64,000 nucleotides of DNA from Mesorhizobium sp. (GCA_004963905.1 SUGL01000017.1:62001-126000), one strand, 5' to 3'. Positions 41,812-51,934 are shown, counted from the stretch's first letter. A program made the numbers and translations. Notes: a model not told the origin generated them from the sequence alone.

Positions 41812-43389
41812 TCAGAAGTCGGTCGGCGCGCCGCCTTCTGCGCGGCGCTTGTCGACGAAATCGTTGAGCTCTTCGCGAATGGCAGGGTCCATATAGGGCT
41901 CCTCATAGGAAGCAAGGCGCTCCTTCCATACCTTGTTGGTGCGCTCCAGCGCCGTCGGCGAGCCGGCCTCGGTCCAGGTTTCGAAATTACGCCAGTCGGA
42001 GACGATCGGCGAATAAAAGGCGGTCTTGTAGCGCTCCTGCGTGTGCTGGGTGCCGAAGAAATGACCGCCGGGGCCGACCGACTGGATGGCGTCGAAGCCG
42101 AGAGCATCCTCGGAGAGATCGAGCGGCGTGAGGAATTCCGCCACCATCTGCAGAAGATCGATGTCGAGGATGGTTTTTTCGTAGGAGCAGCGCAGGCCGC
42201 CTTCCAGCCAGCCGGCGCCATGCATCATCAGATTGCCGCCGCCCTGGATGGCGCCCCACAACGAGAAGACGCTTTCATAGGCGGCCTGCGCGTCGACCGT
42301 GTTGGCCGCACAGGTGTTCGAGGTGCGGTAGGGGATGTTGTAACGGCGGGCGAGCTGGCCGCCGACGAGCTGCGCCTTCATATATTCCGGCGTGCCGAAG
42401 GCCGGCGCTCCGGACTTCATGTCGACATTGGAGGTGAAGCCGCCATAGCCGACCGGCGCGCCCTTCCTCACCATCTGCGCGAAGGCAATGCCGGAGAGCG
42501 CCTCGGCATTCTGCTGCACCAGCGCCCCGGCGATGGTGACGGGCGCCATGGCGCCCGACAGCGTGAACGGCGTGACGATCACCGCCTGGCCCATGCTGGC
42601 CATCTGGATGATGCCTTCCATCATCGGCACGTCGAGCTTGAGCGGCGAATTGGTATTGATGATGGTGAAGACCGAGGGCTCTTCCATCAGCTGCTCGCGG
42701 CTGATGCCACGGGCGATGCGGGCGATCTCGATGCCGTCGACATTGCGCTCCTTGCCGAGCGAATAGATGTGGAAGACCTTGTCGGTCAGCATGGCGAGGT
42801 CGCGGATGCATTCGAGATGCCGGACCGAGGGATGGATGTCGATCGGCTCGACCGGATAGCCGCCGGTGCATTGCAGGATGTTGTGCATCTGCGCCAGGCG
42901 CAGGAAATTGCGGTAGTCGGCCTGGTTGCCGGGGCGCCGGCCGCGATCGAGGTCGGAGCAATTGGGTGCCGAAGCCATCATCGACAGGATGACATTGTTG
43001 CCGCCGAAACGCAGATTGTGTGCCGGATTTCGCGCATGCAACGTGAATTCCGGCGGGCAGTGCGCAATCAGCTCCAGGATCATGTCGCTGTCGAAGCGGA
43101 CGCGCTCGCTGCCTTCGCTGACGTCGGCGCCATGCGCCTTCATGATGCGGCGCGCTTCCTCATGCAGCACGTCGACGCCGATTTCCCTCAAAACGCGCAG
43201 CGAGGCGAGGTGGATCGATTCCAGCTCGTCGTCGGAAACGAATTTCGTCGGCGTCAGTGGGTTCTTCAACTGGCGGAAAGCAGGCTGCTCGAAAGCCGCC
43301 GATCCGCCAGCGCGCTTCCCCGCACGGCCGCCGCGACGGGCGCGATCTGTTGCCAATGCCGGTTCGGCGGGATGAAGGGCGGCGGTCAT
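41812..43389 (-). CDS. MttB-superfamily methyltransferase (non-pyrrolysine), copy 2
   Basis: This 525-residue paralogue of the protein at 23478-25052 has matching blocks FTLSGAMAPVTIAGALVQQ, DAQAAYES, HGAGWLEGGLRCSYEK and LDIDLL. No in-frame TAG. It should demethylate a quaternary amine using the shared corrinoid protein; a different substrate from copy 1 is likely given divergence. Residues 15-30 are Arg/Gly-rich. The ATG at 43389 has GAGG seven bases upstream. First gene of an operon with dehydrogenase 2. Confidence 0.9.
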   Translation of the reverse strand: MTAALHPAEPALATDRARRGGRAGKRAGGSAAFEQPAFRQLKNPLTPTKFVSDDELESIHLASLRVLREIGVDVLHEEARRIMKAHGADVSEGSERVRFDSDMILELIAHCPPEFTLHARNPAHNLRFGGNNVILSMMASAPNCSDLDRGRRPGNQADYRNFLRLAQMHNILQCTGGYPVEPIDIHPSVRHLECIRDLAMLTDKVFHIYSLGKERNVDGIEIARIARGISREQLMEEPSVFTIINTNSPLKLDVPMMEGIIQMASMGQAVIVTPFTLSGAMAPVTIAGALVQQNAEALSGIAFAQMVRKGAPVGYGGFTSNVDMKSGAPAFGTPEYMKAQLVGGQLARRYNIPYRTSNTCAANTVDAQAAYESVFSLWGAIQGGGNLMMHGAGWLEGGLRCSYEKTILDIDLLQMVAEFLTPLDLSEDALGFDAIQSVGPGGHFFGTQHTQERYKTAFYSPIVSDWRNFETWTEAGSPTALERTNKVWKERLASYEEPYMDPAIREELNDFVDKRRAEGGAPTDF

Positions 43390-43459
43390 GAGAAGCCTCG
43401 TGAGGATGCGAAAGTGGCCGGCATAATGGACCGGCGGCAATGTTGCCGGTGAGGAGGCG

Positions 43460-43485
43460 GCGACCACTAGGGCGAGGGAAGCGAC
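43460..43485 (-). promoter_or_regulatory. Direct repeat GTCGC-N16-GTCGC upstream of MttB 2
   Basis: Plus-strand GCGAC at 43460-43464 and 43481-43485 are 21 bp apart; the near copy is 70 nt from the ATG, the same distance as upstream of dehydrogenase 1. Confidence 0.5.
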
Positions 43486-43678
43486 ATGACGGAACGGCAG
43501 GCACGATCGCCCGAATTGCCGCCACTGAAGCACCTGCAAGGCTTTTGCCGCCGCGCCGCGCCGCTCTTGTCGGGCCAGCGCTCCTGACAGGGATTGGCTG
43601 GAACATGCTCTTTCGACGCTGGTTGGGCCTTACGGCGGTCGCCGGTACCGGCTAAGGCTCCCGGCGATTGGAGCAGGA

Positions 43679-44842
43679 ATGATGGCTCTGGCGAGATCGG
43701 AGACCGGCGAGACAGTGCAATGGGCGGCGATCACCGGCGTGATCGCGACCGTTTCGGTGTTCGCCATCGCGCAGGGGCTGTCCTATCCGCTGCTCAGCTT
43801 CATCCTGCAGCGTCAAGGCGTGTCTCCGGCGATGATCGGCCTGTCGGCGGCGATGACGCCGGTCGGCTTCATCCTGTCCTCGCCGCTGATTCCGGGGCTG
43901 GCGCGCCGGTTCGGAGCAGGGCGGACCGCGCTCACCTGCGCTGCACTCTCGGCGCTGGTGCTGGCTCTAATAGGCTGGACACGGGACGTCTATTTGTGGT
44001 TTCCGCTGCGCTTCCTGATCGGCGTGGTAACCAATCCGCTTTATGTGCTCAGCGAAATCTGGGTGATCGCGCTGGCGCCGCCGTCGCGGCGCGGGCGCAT
44101 CATGGGCGTCTATTCAACCATCATCTCGGCGGGTTTCGCGACCGGGCCGCTCTGCCTGCTGGCAGTCGGCACCGAAGGTTGGCCGCCTTTCCTCGTCGGC
44201 ATCTTTGCCTTCCTCTTCTGTGGCGCATGCCTGGCCGTCGTGGTGAAGCGCCTGCCCAAGGTCGACGAGGCAGGACACAGAGTCTCCGTGCTGGGCTTCA
44301 TGCCGCTCGCGTGGCTGCTTCTGTCGGCGGTCGTCGTCGCCGCCGGCTTCGAGCAGTCGGTGCTGGCGCTGCTTCCCGTCTACGGCACGCATTACGGCAT
44401 TCCCGAGGCGCGCATGTCGGCGCTGCTCTCCATGATGATCGCAGGCAACATCGCCATGCAGGTGCCGCTCGGCCTGCTCGCCGAAAGGCTGACGGCGCGC
44501 CTCGTGCGCTTCGGCTGCGTTTCAGTGACGATCCTTGGCTGCGTGCTGTTGCCGGTGCTGATCGAGACGCCGCTGATCTGGCCCTGCGTCTTCATCTGGG
44601 GTGCCGTATCCTATGGCATCTACACGATGTCGATCATCGAGCTCGGCGAGCGCTTCGGCGGCTCGACGCTAGTCGCGGGCAATGCAGCCTTCTCGTTGAT
44701 GTGGGGCGCTGGCGGCATCCTGGTGCCGCCGTTGACCGGCAGCGTGATGGACGTGATCGGCGCCGCCGGCCTGCCGGTCACACTTGGCGCGATCTGCGCG
44801 GCGCTGGCCGCAACGACCGTCTTTCGCAGACGGATTGTGTAA
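43679..44842 (+). CDS. MFS transporter
   Basis: This 387-residue protein has about 12 hydrophobic segments in two halves and the family loop RFGAGRTAL between helices 2 and 3. It resembles YcaD-type major facilitator exporters or importers. The substrate is unknown; its placement beside MttB 2 makes a methylated amine one possibility, without direct evidence. Confidence 0.8.
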   Translation: MMALARSETGETVQWAAITGVIATVSVFAIAQGLSYPLLSFILQRQGVSPAMIGLSAAMTPVGFILSSPLIPGLARRFGAGRTALTCAALSALVLALIGWTRDVYLWFPLRFLIGVVTNPLYVLSEIWVIALAPPSRRGRIMGVYSTIISAGFATGPLCLLAVGTEGWPPFLVGIFAFLFCGACLAVVVKRLPKVDEAGHRVSVLGFMPLAWLLLSAVVVAAGFEQSVLALLPVYGTHYGIPEARMSALLSMMIAGNIAMQVPLGLLAERLTARLVRFGCVSVTILGCVLLPVLIETPLIWPCVFIWGAVSYGIYTMSIIELGERFGGSTLVAGNAAFSLMWGAGGILVPPLTGSVMDVIGAAGLPVTLGAICAALAATTVFRRRIV

Positions 44843-44923
44843 GACCGGGAAGCGTCGAGCCGGCTCTTGAATGTTGGCGCGACGAACGCGATGTAGGCAA
44901 AGCCCCAGACGCCGGAGACCCGC

Positions 44924-46999
44924 ATGACCAGCACAATGACCAAAACCCAGCCCGACTTGCCGGCCGAGGATCCCTTCCTCTGGCTGGAGGACCGCAATGG
45001 CAAGGAGGCGCTGGACTGGGTTCATCGCCAGAATGCGGTGACGGTCGCCGAATTGCAGGGCGACCCTTCCTATCAGGGCGCGTTCGAAACCGCGCTCGAC
45101 CTGATGACGGCCGAGGACAATATCCCGGTCGGTGCGGCGCTCGCCGGCCATGTCTACAATTTCTGGCAGGACAAGACCAATGCGCTTGGGCTGTGGCGCC
45201 GCGCGCCTGTCGCTTCCTACAAGACCGCCAAGCCGGAGTGGGAGACGATCATCGACTTCGACCAGCTCTCGGCCAAGGAAGGTGTGAAATGGGTGTTCGG
45301 CGGCGCGAGCCGGCTCTATCCCGATTTCGACCTCTGCCTGCTCTCCATGTCTCCCGACGGCGGCGACGCCAGCGAGATGCGCGAGTTCGACATCGCGACG
45401 AAATCCTTCGTCGAGGACGGCTTTCGCGCACCTGCCTCGAAGTCGGGCTTTTCCTGGCTGGACAAGGACACGGTGATCGTGTCGGCGGCTTTCGAGGAGG
45501 ATGACAAGACCCAGTCAGGCTATCCGCGTGTGATCAAGCTCTGGCGGCGCGGCACGAAGCTGGAGGACGCAACGCCGATCTTCGAAGGCGAGAAGCATCA
45601 CCTCGCGGTCGGCGGCGGGGTGGAGTTCGACGGCGACAAGCGGCATGTGCTGCTTGGCAAAACGATCGACTTCTTCACCTCGCACAGTTTTCTGCGGCTG
45701 GCTTCGGGCGAGAACCGGCGCATCCCGCTGCCGGACGACGCCACCGATACCGCGATCTTCAAGGGGCAGCTCGTTTTCGGCGTGCGCAGCCCGTGGACGG
45801 CGCCCGATGGCACGCGCTGCCTGCCCGACGGGCTCTACTCCGTGGATTTCGACCGCTGGATCGAAACCGGTACGTTCGAACCGATCGAGACGCTGCTCAA
45901 ACCGGAGCACCGCGTTTCCATCGCCGGTCTCGCGAGGACGCAGGACCGCCTGTTCATCAACCTGATGGACAATGTGCGCGGCAAGGTCGTCGTTTGCGAT
46001 CGTGCCGGCAAGAGCTGGTCGCTGAAACCGGTCGGCCTGCCCGATAACGGCAATGTCGGCATCAGCCATGCCGAGCATTTCGGCGCGAGCGTCTCCTTCT
46101 CCTTCACCGATTTCCTGACTCCGAGCTCGATCATCTGGTCGGACGATAACGGGGAGACACTGACGACCGTGAAGGCGCAGCCGGCGCGGTTCGATGCCTC
46201 GCCCTATGTTTCGGAGCAGTTCGAGGCGCGCTCGAAGGACGGCACGATGATCCCGTATTTCGTCGTGCGGCGCCGCGACCAGACGGGACCGGTGCCGGCG
46301 CTGCTCTATGGCTATGGCGGCTTCGAAGTGCCGCTCCTGCCAGGCTATGCCGGCATCCGCGGCAGGCTCTGGCTAGACAAGGGCAACGCCTATGTGCAGG
46401 CCAATATCCGCGGCGGCGGCGAATTCGGTCCGGCCTGGCATCAGGCGGCGCTGAAGGGCAAGCGCCAGAACGCCTTCGACGATTTCGCGGCGGTGGCCGA
46501 GGATGTGGTCAGGCGCGGCATCACCACGGCGGCGCAACTCGGCATCCAGGGCGGCTCGAATGGCGGCCTGCTCACCGGCGTGTCGCTAACGCAGCGGCCG
46601 GAGCTGTTCGGCGCCGTCATCATCGATGTGCCGCTGCTCGACATGCTGCGTTACACCGAACTACCGCCGGGCGCGTCCTGGATCGCTGAGTATGGCGACC
46701 CGTCGAAACCGGAGGAGGCAGCATGGCTCGGCGCCTATTCGCCCTATCAGCATGTCGCGACGGATGTCGCCTATCCGCCGGTGCTGTTTATGACCTCGAC
46801 TGCCGACGACCGCGTTCATCCCGGCCACGCGCGCAAGATGGCGGCGCGGCTGCAGGAAGCCGGTCACCGCAGGACGCTGTTCTTCGAAGAAACCGAAGGC
46901 GGTCACGGCGGGCGCGGCGACCGCCGGCCGCAAGCGGCACAGACGGCGATGCGCTACATGTTCCTCAAGCGGGCTCTTGGTGGAAGCCGATCAGTCTGA
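44924..46999 (+). CDS. Prolyl oligopeptidase family serine peptidase (S9)
   Basis: This 691-residue protein has an N-terminal beta-propeller (residues about 60-410) and a C-terminal alpha/beta-hydrolase domain. Nucleophile motif GGSNGGLL lies near residue 543, the acid in STADDRVHPGH near 627 and His in GGHGGRGD near 660. It cleaves short peptides after Pro or related residues. No signal peptide, so probably cytoplasmic. Confidence 0.88.
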   Translation: MTSTMTKTQPDLPAEDPFLWLEDRNGKEALDWVHRQNAVTVAELQGDPSYQGAFETALDLMTAEDNIPVGAALAGHVYNFWQDKTNALGLWRRAPVASYKTAKPEWETIIDFDQLSAKEGVKWVFGGASRLYPDFDLCLLSMSPDGGDASEMREFDIATKSFVEDGFRAPASKSGFSWLDKDTVIVSAAFEEDDKTQSGYPRVIKLWRRGTKLEDATPIFEGEKHHLAVGGGVEFDGDKRHVLLGKTIDFFTSHSFLRLASGENRRIPLPDDATDTAIFKGQLVFGVRSPWTAPDGTRCLPDGLYSVDFDRWIETGTFEPIETLLKPEHRVSIAGLARTQDRLFINLMDNVRGKVVVCDRAGKSWSLKPVGLPDNGNVGISHAEHFGASVSFSFTDFLTPSSIIWSDDNGETLTTVKAQPARFDASPYVSEQFEARSKDGTMIPYFVVRRRDQTGPVPALLYGYGGFEVPLLPGYAGIRGRLWLDKGNAYVQANIRGGGEFGPAWHQAALKGKRQNAFDDFAAVAEDVVRRGITTAAQLGIQGGSNGGLLTGVSLTQRPELFGAVIIDVPLLDMLRYTELPPGASWIAEYGDPSKPEEAAWLGAYSPYQHVATDVAYPPVLFMTSTADDRVHPGHARKMAARLQEAGHRRTLFFEETEGGHGGRGDRRPQAAQTAMRYMFLKRALGGSRSV

Positions 47000-47032
47000 G
47001 TTCCGAGGTTGGTGACGAAGGCACGTGGTGGC

Positions 47033-47257
47033 ATGAACCCCAAAATAGAAATCAAGGCTTGGATCGTCCCCGTTTGGACCACCAATGATCCCCCAATGGC
47101 CTTTTGCTGGATTGCGGGCTACGGCGATCCCACGGAAGGGCAGGAGGCGATCAGGCGAAAAATCGGCGCAGGATCTGAGATCGGGAGCCCGTCTCCCGTA
47201 ATAAATGCTACAGCCGACAAATTGGGGGTTCGGCCGGGAGACACATGGCTGCTGTGA
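47033..47257 (+). CDS. Hypothetical protein, 74 residues
   Basis: Begins MNPKIEIKAWIVPVWTTNDP and ends LGVRPGDTWLL. Composition is protein-like, with no signal or membrane segment. A GTG at 47009 would give 82 residues; neither start has a strong ribosome-binding site. No family recognised. Confidence 0.45.
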   Translation: MNPKIEIKAWIVPVWTTNDPPMAFCWIAGYGDPTEGQEAIRRKIGAGSEIGSPSPVINATADKLGVRPGDTWLL

Positions 47258-47337
47258 TAGTGGCGCGAGCCCGAGCGCCCGCTGCGATGTGGCGAGACGG
47301 CTTGAATTTTGAGCCTCAGGCGGCATAAGCTGCCGCC

Positions 47338-47460
47338 ATGATCCGCTTCAGCACATCAGGCGCCTTCGGGGTCGCGGTGACGCCGTCACCGCGCACGCTG
47401 CGCGCCGAGCTGTTGCGGCTGTGCGCCCGCATCGGCTACTCGCCGCCCCGTTTCCTCTGA
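47338..47460 (+). CDS. Very small hypothetical ORF, 40 residues
   Basis: Begins MIRFSTSGAFGVAVTPSPRT and ends IGYSPPRFL, basic and unordered. It ends 51 bp before the aminotransferase start and could be a leader peptide. Weak ribosome-binding site; low confidence. Confidence 0.25.
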   Translation: MIRFSTSGAFGVAVTPSPRTLRAELLRLCARIGYSPPRFL

Positions 47461-47511
47461 CGAATCCGCCCCGGCTCTTGCCGGATTGATTCCAGAGGAA
47501 AGATCAAATCC

Positions 47512-48891
47512 ATGACCTATCAGAATTATTCGCTGAAGCAGCTTCAGCAGATCGATGCCGCGCATCACCTTCATCCCTTCACCGACCACAAGGAACTGCG
47601 CGAGATCGGTTCGCGCATCATCACCCGCGCCGACGGTCCGTTCATCTACGATTCCGAAGGAACGGAGATCCTCGACGGCATGGCGGGCCTTTGGTGCGTC
47701 AATATCGGCTATGGCCGTGACGAGCTGGCGGATGCCGCTTACGCCCAGATGAAGGAGCTGCCTTATTACAACTCCTTCTTCAAATGCTCTACGCCGACGC
47801 CGGTGCTTTTGTCGAAGAAGCTGGCGGAGCTGGCGCCCAAGCATGTCAGCCAGGTCTTTTACGGCTCGTCCGGCTCGGAGGCGAACGACACGGCGCTTCG
47901 GCTCGTGCGCCACTATTGGGCGTTGGAAGGCAAGCCGGAGAAGAACCGCATCATCTCGCGCAAGATGGCCTACCACGGCTCGACCATCGCCGGCACATCG
48001 CTCGGCGGCATGGAGCCGATGCACAAGCAGCTCGGCGGCGCCGTGCCCAACATCGTCCATGTGATGATGCCCTATGCCTATGAGCTCGCTCTGCCCGGCG
48101 AAAGCGACCATGATTTCGGCATCCGCGCGGCAAAGGCGGTGGAGGACGCCATCCTCGAAGCCGGCGCCGACAAGGTCGCCGCCTTCATCGGCGAGCCGGT
48201 GATGGGTGCCGGCGGGGTAAAAATCCCGCCGATGAGCTACTGGCCGGAGGTGCAGCGCATCTGCCGCAAATACGACGTGCTGTTGATGCTCGACGAAGTG
48301 ATCACCGGCTATGGCCGCACCGGCGAATGGTTCGCGGCGCAGACCTTCGATGTGGAACCCGACACCATCACCACGGCGAAGGCGCTGACCTCCGGCTACC
48401 AGCCGCTGTCGGCGCTGCTGGTCGGCGACCGCATCAGCAGGACGCTGGTCGAGAAAGGCGGCGAGTTCTATCACGGCTACACCTATTCCGGTCATCCGGT
48501 GGCCTGCGCGGTGGCGCTGAAGAACCTCGAGATCATCGAACGGGAAGGCCTGGTCGACCGGGTCAGGACCGACACCGGTCCCTATTTCGCGCAGGCGCTG
48601 CAGGAGCGCATCGCCGGCCACAGGCTGGTCGGCGAAGTGCGCTCGATCGGCCTGATGGGCGCGATCGAGATCGTCAAGGACAAGGCGACCAAGGAACGCT
48701 ACCTGCCGTCGGGAAGTGCCGCCGTGGTCGTCCGCGACCATGCGATTGCGCAAGGCATGATGCTGCGTGCCACCGGCGACACGATGATCCTGTCGCCGCC
48801 GCTGATCTGGACGCGCGACACGATCGACATGGCCTGCGAGCGCATCGCCAAGGCGCTCGACCTTGCCGATGCGGATCTGCGGAAGCGTTGA
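47512..48891 (+). CDS. Class III PLP aminotransferase (omega-amino acid:pyruvate type)
   Basis: This 459-residue fold-type I aminotransferase has FYGSSGSEANDTALRL for cofactor phosphate binding, the MLDEVITGYGRTG Asp and PLP-lysine in TTAKALTSGYQPLSAL near residue 290. Related enzymes use beta-alanine, GABA, taurine or putrescine as donor and pyruvate as acceptor. Given the next operon (3-hydroxyacid dehydrogenase, acyl-CoA dehydrogenase), beta-alanine or 3-aminoisobutyrate is a reasonable guess. Confidence 0.85.
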   Translation: MTYQNYSLKQLQQIDAAHHLHPFTDHKELREIGSRIITRADGPFIYDSEGTEILDGMAGLWCVNIGYGRDELADAAYAQMKELPYYNSFFKCSTPTPVLLSKKLAELAPKHVSQVFYGSSGSEANDTALRLVRHYWALEGKPEKNRIISRKMAYHGSTIAGTSLGGMEPMHKQLGGAVPNIVHVMMPYAYELALPGESDHDFGIRAAKAVEDAILEAGADKVAAFIGEPVMGAGGVKIPPMSYWPEVQRICRKYDVLLMLDEVITGYGRTGEWFAAQTFDVEPDTITTAKALTSGYQPLSALLVGDRISRTLVEKGGEFYHGYTYSGHPVACAVALKNLEIIEREGLVDRVRTDTGPYFAQALQERIAGHRLVGEVRSIGLMGAIEIVKDKATKERYLPSGSAAVVVRDHAIAQGMMLRATGDTMILSPPLIWTRDTIDMACERIAKALDLADADLRKR

Positions 48892-48962
48892 ACGAAGCGG
48901 CGTGGCCGGGCATCGAAGGGGCGATGTGAGCATCGCAAAGCGATGTCCGCCGCATTCCTTCG

Positions 48963-49120
48963 CGCCCCCCTCTGTCCTACCGGACATCTCCCCCACGAGG
49001 GGGGAGATCGGCGGTTTTGCCGTCTTCGCCAATCACCGGCGTTGCAGGATGGGCGCCTTCGCCGAAGCTGCCAATCTCCCCCCTTGTGGGGGAGATGCCC
49101 GGCAGGGCAGAGGGGGGCGC
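48963..49120. repeat. Rhizobial intergenic mosaic repeat (CCCCCCTCTG/CAGAGGGGGG family), copy 1
   Basis: Outer arms CCCCCCTCTGTCC... and ...GGGCAGAGGGGGG face each other, each next to an inner hairpin with CATCTCCC/GGGAGAT. The same mosaic is at 61040-61197. Such elements occur many times in rhizobial genomes (general knowledge). Confidence 0.75.
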
Positions 49121-49435
49121 TGTCCCTCGACTTCAACAGATATTCCCCGTCCTGGAGGATGCTCATCTGGGTTGTGATGCATAAACGCAAAAACCGCGCC
49201 CCAACGGGAACGCGGCTTTGCCAGATACGCATGGCGCTTCGCTACGAGAGACCTGCGAAACTTACGGGCTCCGGTACGCGAGACCTGATCCGGAGCGCCG
49301 GGCGGTTGCGACGTCCGCCTCGCAGTCCGTTTTAAAGGCACATCGTTACCGGTGCGTTATCGAGAGCTTAAGCAAATCTAAATTTGCCGGCTTTGCGTCG
49401 AAAAAATCCGCTGAGAAGCCTTTGAAAGCAGTGGC
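49121..49435. other. Intergenic stretch
   Basis: No convincing gene. On the minus strand, CCGCG/CGGGG-type pairing around 49191-49219 is followed by a T-run (TTTTTGCG) and might end a short minus-strand transcript, but no promoter or coding sequence was recognised. The rest (49220-49435) is mixed-composition DNA that should include the region downstream of the 3-hydroxyisobutyrate dehydrogenase gene. Confidence 0.35.
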
Positions 49436-50320
49436 TTAGCTTTTATCGCCACGCAGGAAATTAATAATGCCGGAAAAATCGACGCCGGCATTCCCTTGGG
49501 CGTTGAACAGCGCGTAGAGCTGCGTCGCCTCGGCGCCCAGAGGCGTCACCGCGCCGGCACTTTGCGCGGCTTCCTGCGACAGTTTCAGGTCCTTCAGCAT
49601 CAGCGCCGCGGCAAAGCCTGGCTTGTAGTCGCGGTTTGCAGGAGATGCCGGAACAGGGCCGGGCACCGGGCAGTAGGTGGTGAGCGACCAGCACTGGCCG
49701 GAAGAGGTGGAGGCGACGTCGAACAGCGCCTGATGCGAGAGGCCGAGCTTTTCGGCAAGCACGAAGGCTTCGGCGACGCCGATCATCGAGATGCCGAGGA
49801 TCATGTTGTTGCAGATCTTGGCGGCCTGGCCGGCGCCGTCGCCGCCGCAATGGACGATGCGGCCGGCCATCGGCTTCAGGATCGGCTCGGCGGCGGCGAA
49901 AGCCGCATCGGAACCGCCGGCCATGAAGGTGAGCGTGCCGGCGGCGGCGCCACCGGTGCCGCCGGAGACCGGCGCGTCGATCGATGGCAAGCCGTGCTTC
50001 GCGGCAATCGCATGCGCCTTGCGCGCCGATTCGACATCGATGGTCGAGGAATCGATCAACAGCGCGCCTTTCTTCGCCTTGGGCGCGATGTCCTCGTAAA
50101 CCGACAGCACATGCTTGCCGGCCGGCAGCATGGTGATCACCACATCGGCGTCTTTCACCGCGGCGATGGCGTTGGCCATGACGGTGACGCCATGCTCTTT
50201 CGCCACAGTCAGGTTCTCGGGAATGAGATCAAAACCTAGCACCATGTGTCCCGCCTTGACCAAATTAGCGGCCATCGGATTGCCCATATTGCCGAGGCCG
50301 ATGAAGGCGATCGTCGTCAT
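49436..50320 (-). CDS. mmsB: 3-hydroxyisobutyrate dehydrogenase
   Basis: This 294-residue beta-hydroxyacid dehydrogenase has the nucleotide motif FIGLGNMGNPMAANL (7-20), substrate motif DAPVSGGTGGAAAGTLT (115-131) and catalytic Lys168 in KICNNMILG. It oxidises 3-hydroxyisobutyrate to methylmalonate semialdehyde in valine degradation; 3-hydroxypropionate is a possible alternative substrate. GGGAG precedes the ATG. Its upstream operon partner, an acyl-CoA dehydrogenase, is separated by an inserted four-helix gene. Confidence 0.85.
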   Translation of the reverse strand: MTTIAFIGLGNMGNPMAANLVKAGHMVLGFDLIPENLTVAKEHGVTVMANAIAAVKDADVVITMLPAGKHVLSVYEDIAPKAKKGALLIDSSTIDVESARKAHAIAAKHGLPSIDAPVSGGTGGAAAGTLTFMAGGSDAAFAAAEPILKPMAGRIVHCGGDGAGQAAKICNNMILGISMIGVAEAFVLAEKLGLSHQALFDVASTSSGQCWSLTTYCPVPGPVPASPANRDYKPGFAAALMLKDLKLSQEAAQSAGAVTPLGAEATQLYALFNAQGNAGVDFSGIINFLRGDKS

Positions 50321-50336
50321 AGTGGTGCTCCCAGGT

Positions 50337-50361
50337 TAGGCAGTAGGCAGTAGGCAGTAGG
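50337..50361. repeat. Heptamer tandem repeat (TAGGCAG), left flank of four-helix gene
   Basis: About 3.6 copies of TAGGCAG, the reverse complement of the right-hand array at 50741-50771. It ends 16 bp upstream of the mmsB ATG, just before its ribosome-binding site. Confidence 0.8.
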
Positions 50362-50364
50362 GGT

Positions 50365-50733
50365 CTATTCAGGTACGAGCTTGATAATAAGCTGGCGAAG
50401 CATTTTTCCGATGGCTTCTGTGGCTGAGAGCATATGATGAACCTCATCACGAGTGGCCAAGCCGATGCGTTCAGCGATCTGGAGATGCGTCTCGAGCTCC
50501 TTTAGAGAGCCTTGGGCTATCCTGAGAAACTGCTGATAAGAGCCGGTGTTATCTCGGCCGTAACCTTCCGCAATGTTTGCCGGGATAGATGTGGCTGAGC
50601 GGCGGATTTGGCTGGTCAGCCCATACCGTTCCTCTTTTGGCCATACCTTGGTCAAGGAGTAGGTTGCAACAGCCAAATCCATGGCCTGCTGCCAGACGAT
50701 CAAATCCTTGTACGAGTTGATCTTGCCGGTCAT
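50365..50733 (-). CDS. Four-helix bundle protein (S23 / 23S rRNA intervening-sequence type)
   Basis: This 122-residue all-helical protein matches the S23-type four-helix bundle family (DLIVWQQAMDLAVATYSLTKVWPKEERYGLTSQIRRSATSIPANIAEGYGR). The family was first found inside 23S rRNA intervening sequences and is often a lone gene in other contexts; its function is unknown. It lies between two mutually inverted heptamer arrays, inserted exactly between acyl-CoA dehydrogenase and mmsB. Confidence 0.85.
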   Translation of the reverse strand: MTGKINSYKDLIVWQQAMDLAVATYSLTKVWPKEERYGLTSQIRRSATSIPANIAEGYGRDNTGSYQQFLRIAQGSLKELETHLQIAERIGLATRDEVHHMLSATEAIGKMLRQLIIKLVPE

Positions 50734-50738
50734 CTTTC

Positions 50739-51934
<1,196 letters not shown>

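Noticed and set aside
48963..49120. Repeated C/G-rich units considered as CRISPR
   Set aside because: No regularly spaced repeats with unique spacers and no cas genes; arms are inverted and match a second copy at 61040-61197, so it is an intergenic mosaic element.
49218..49439. 73-codon ORF with TTG start in the gap before mmsB
   Set aside because: Weak start, no domain, composition unlike neighbouring genes; left as intergenic.
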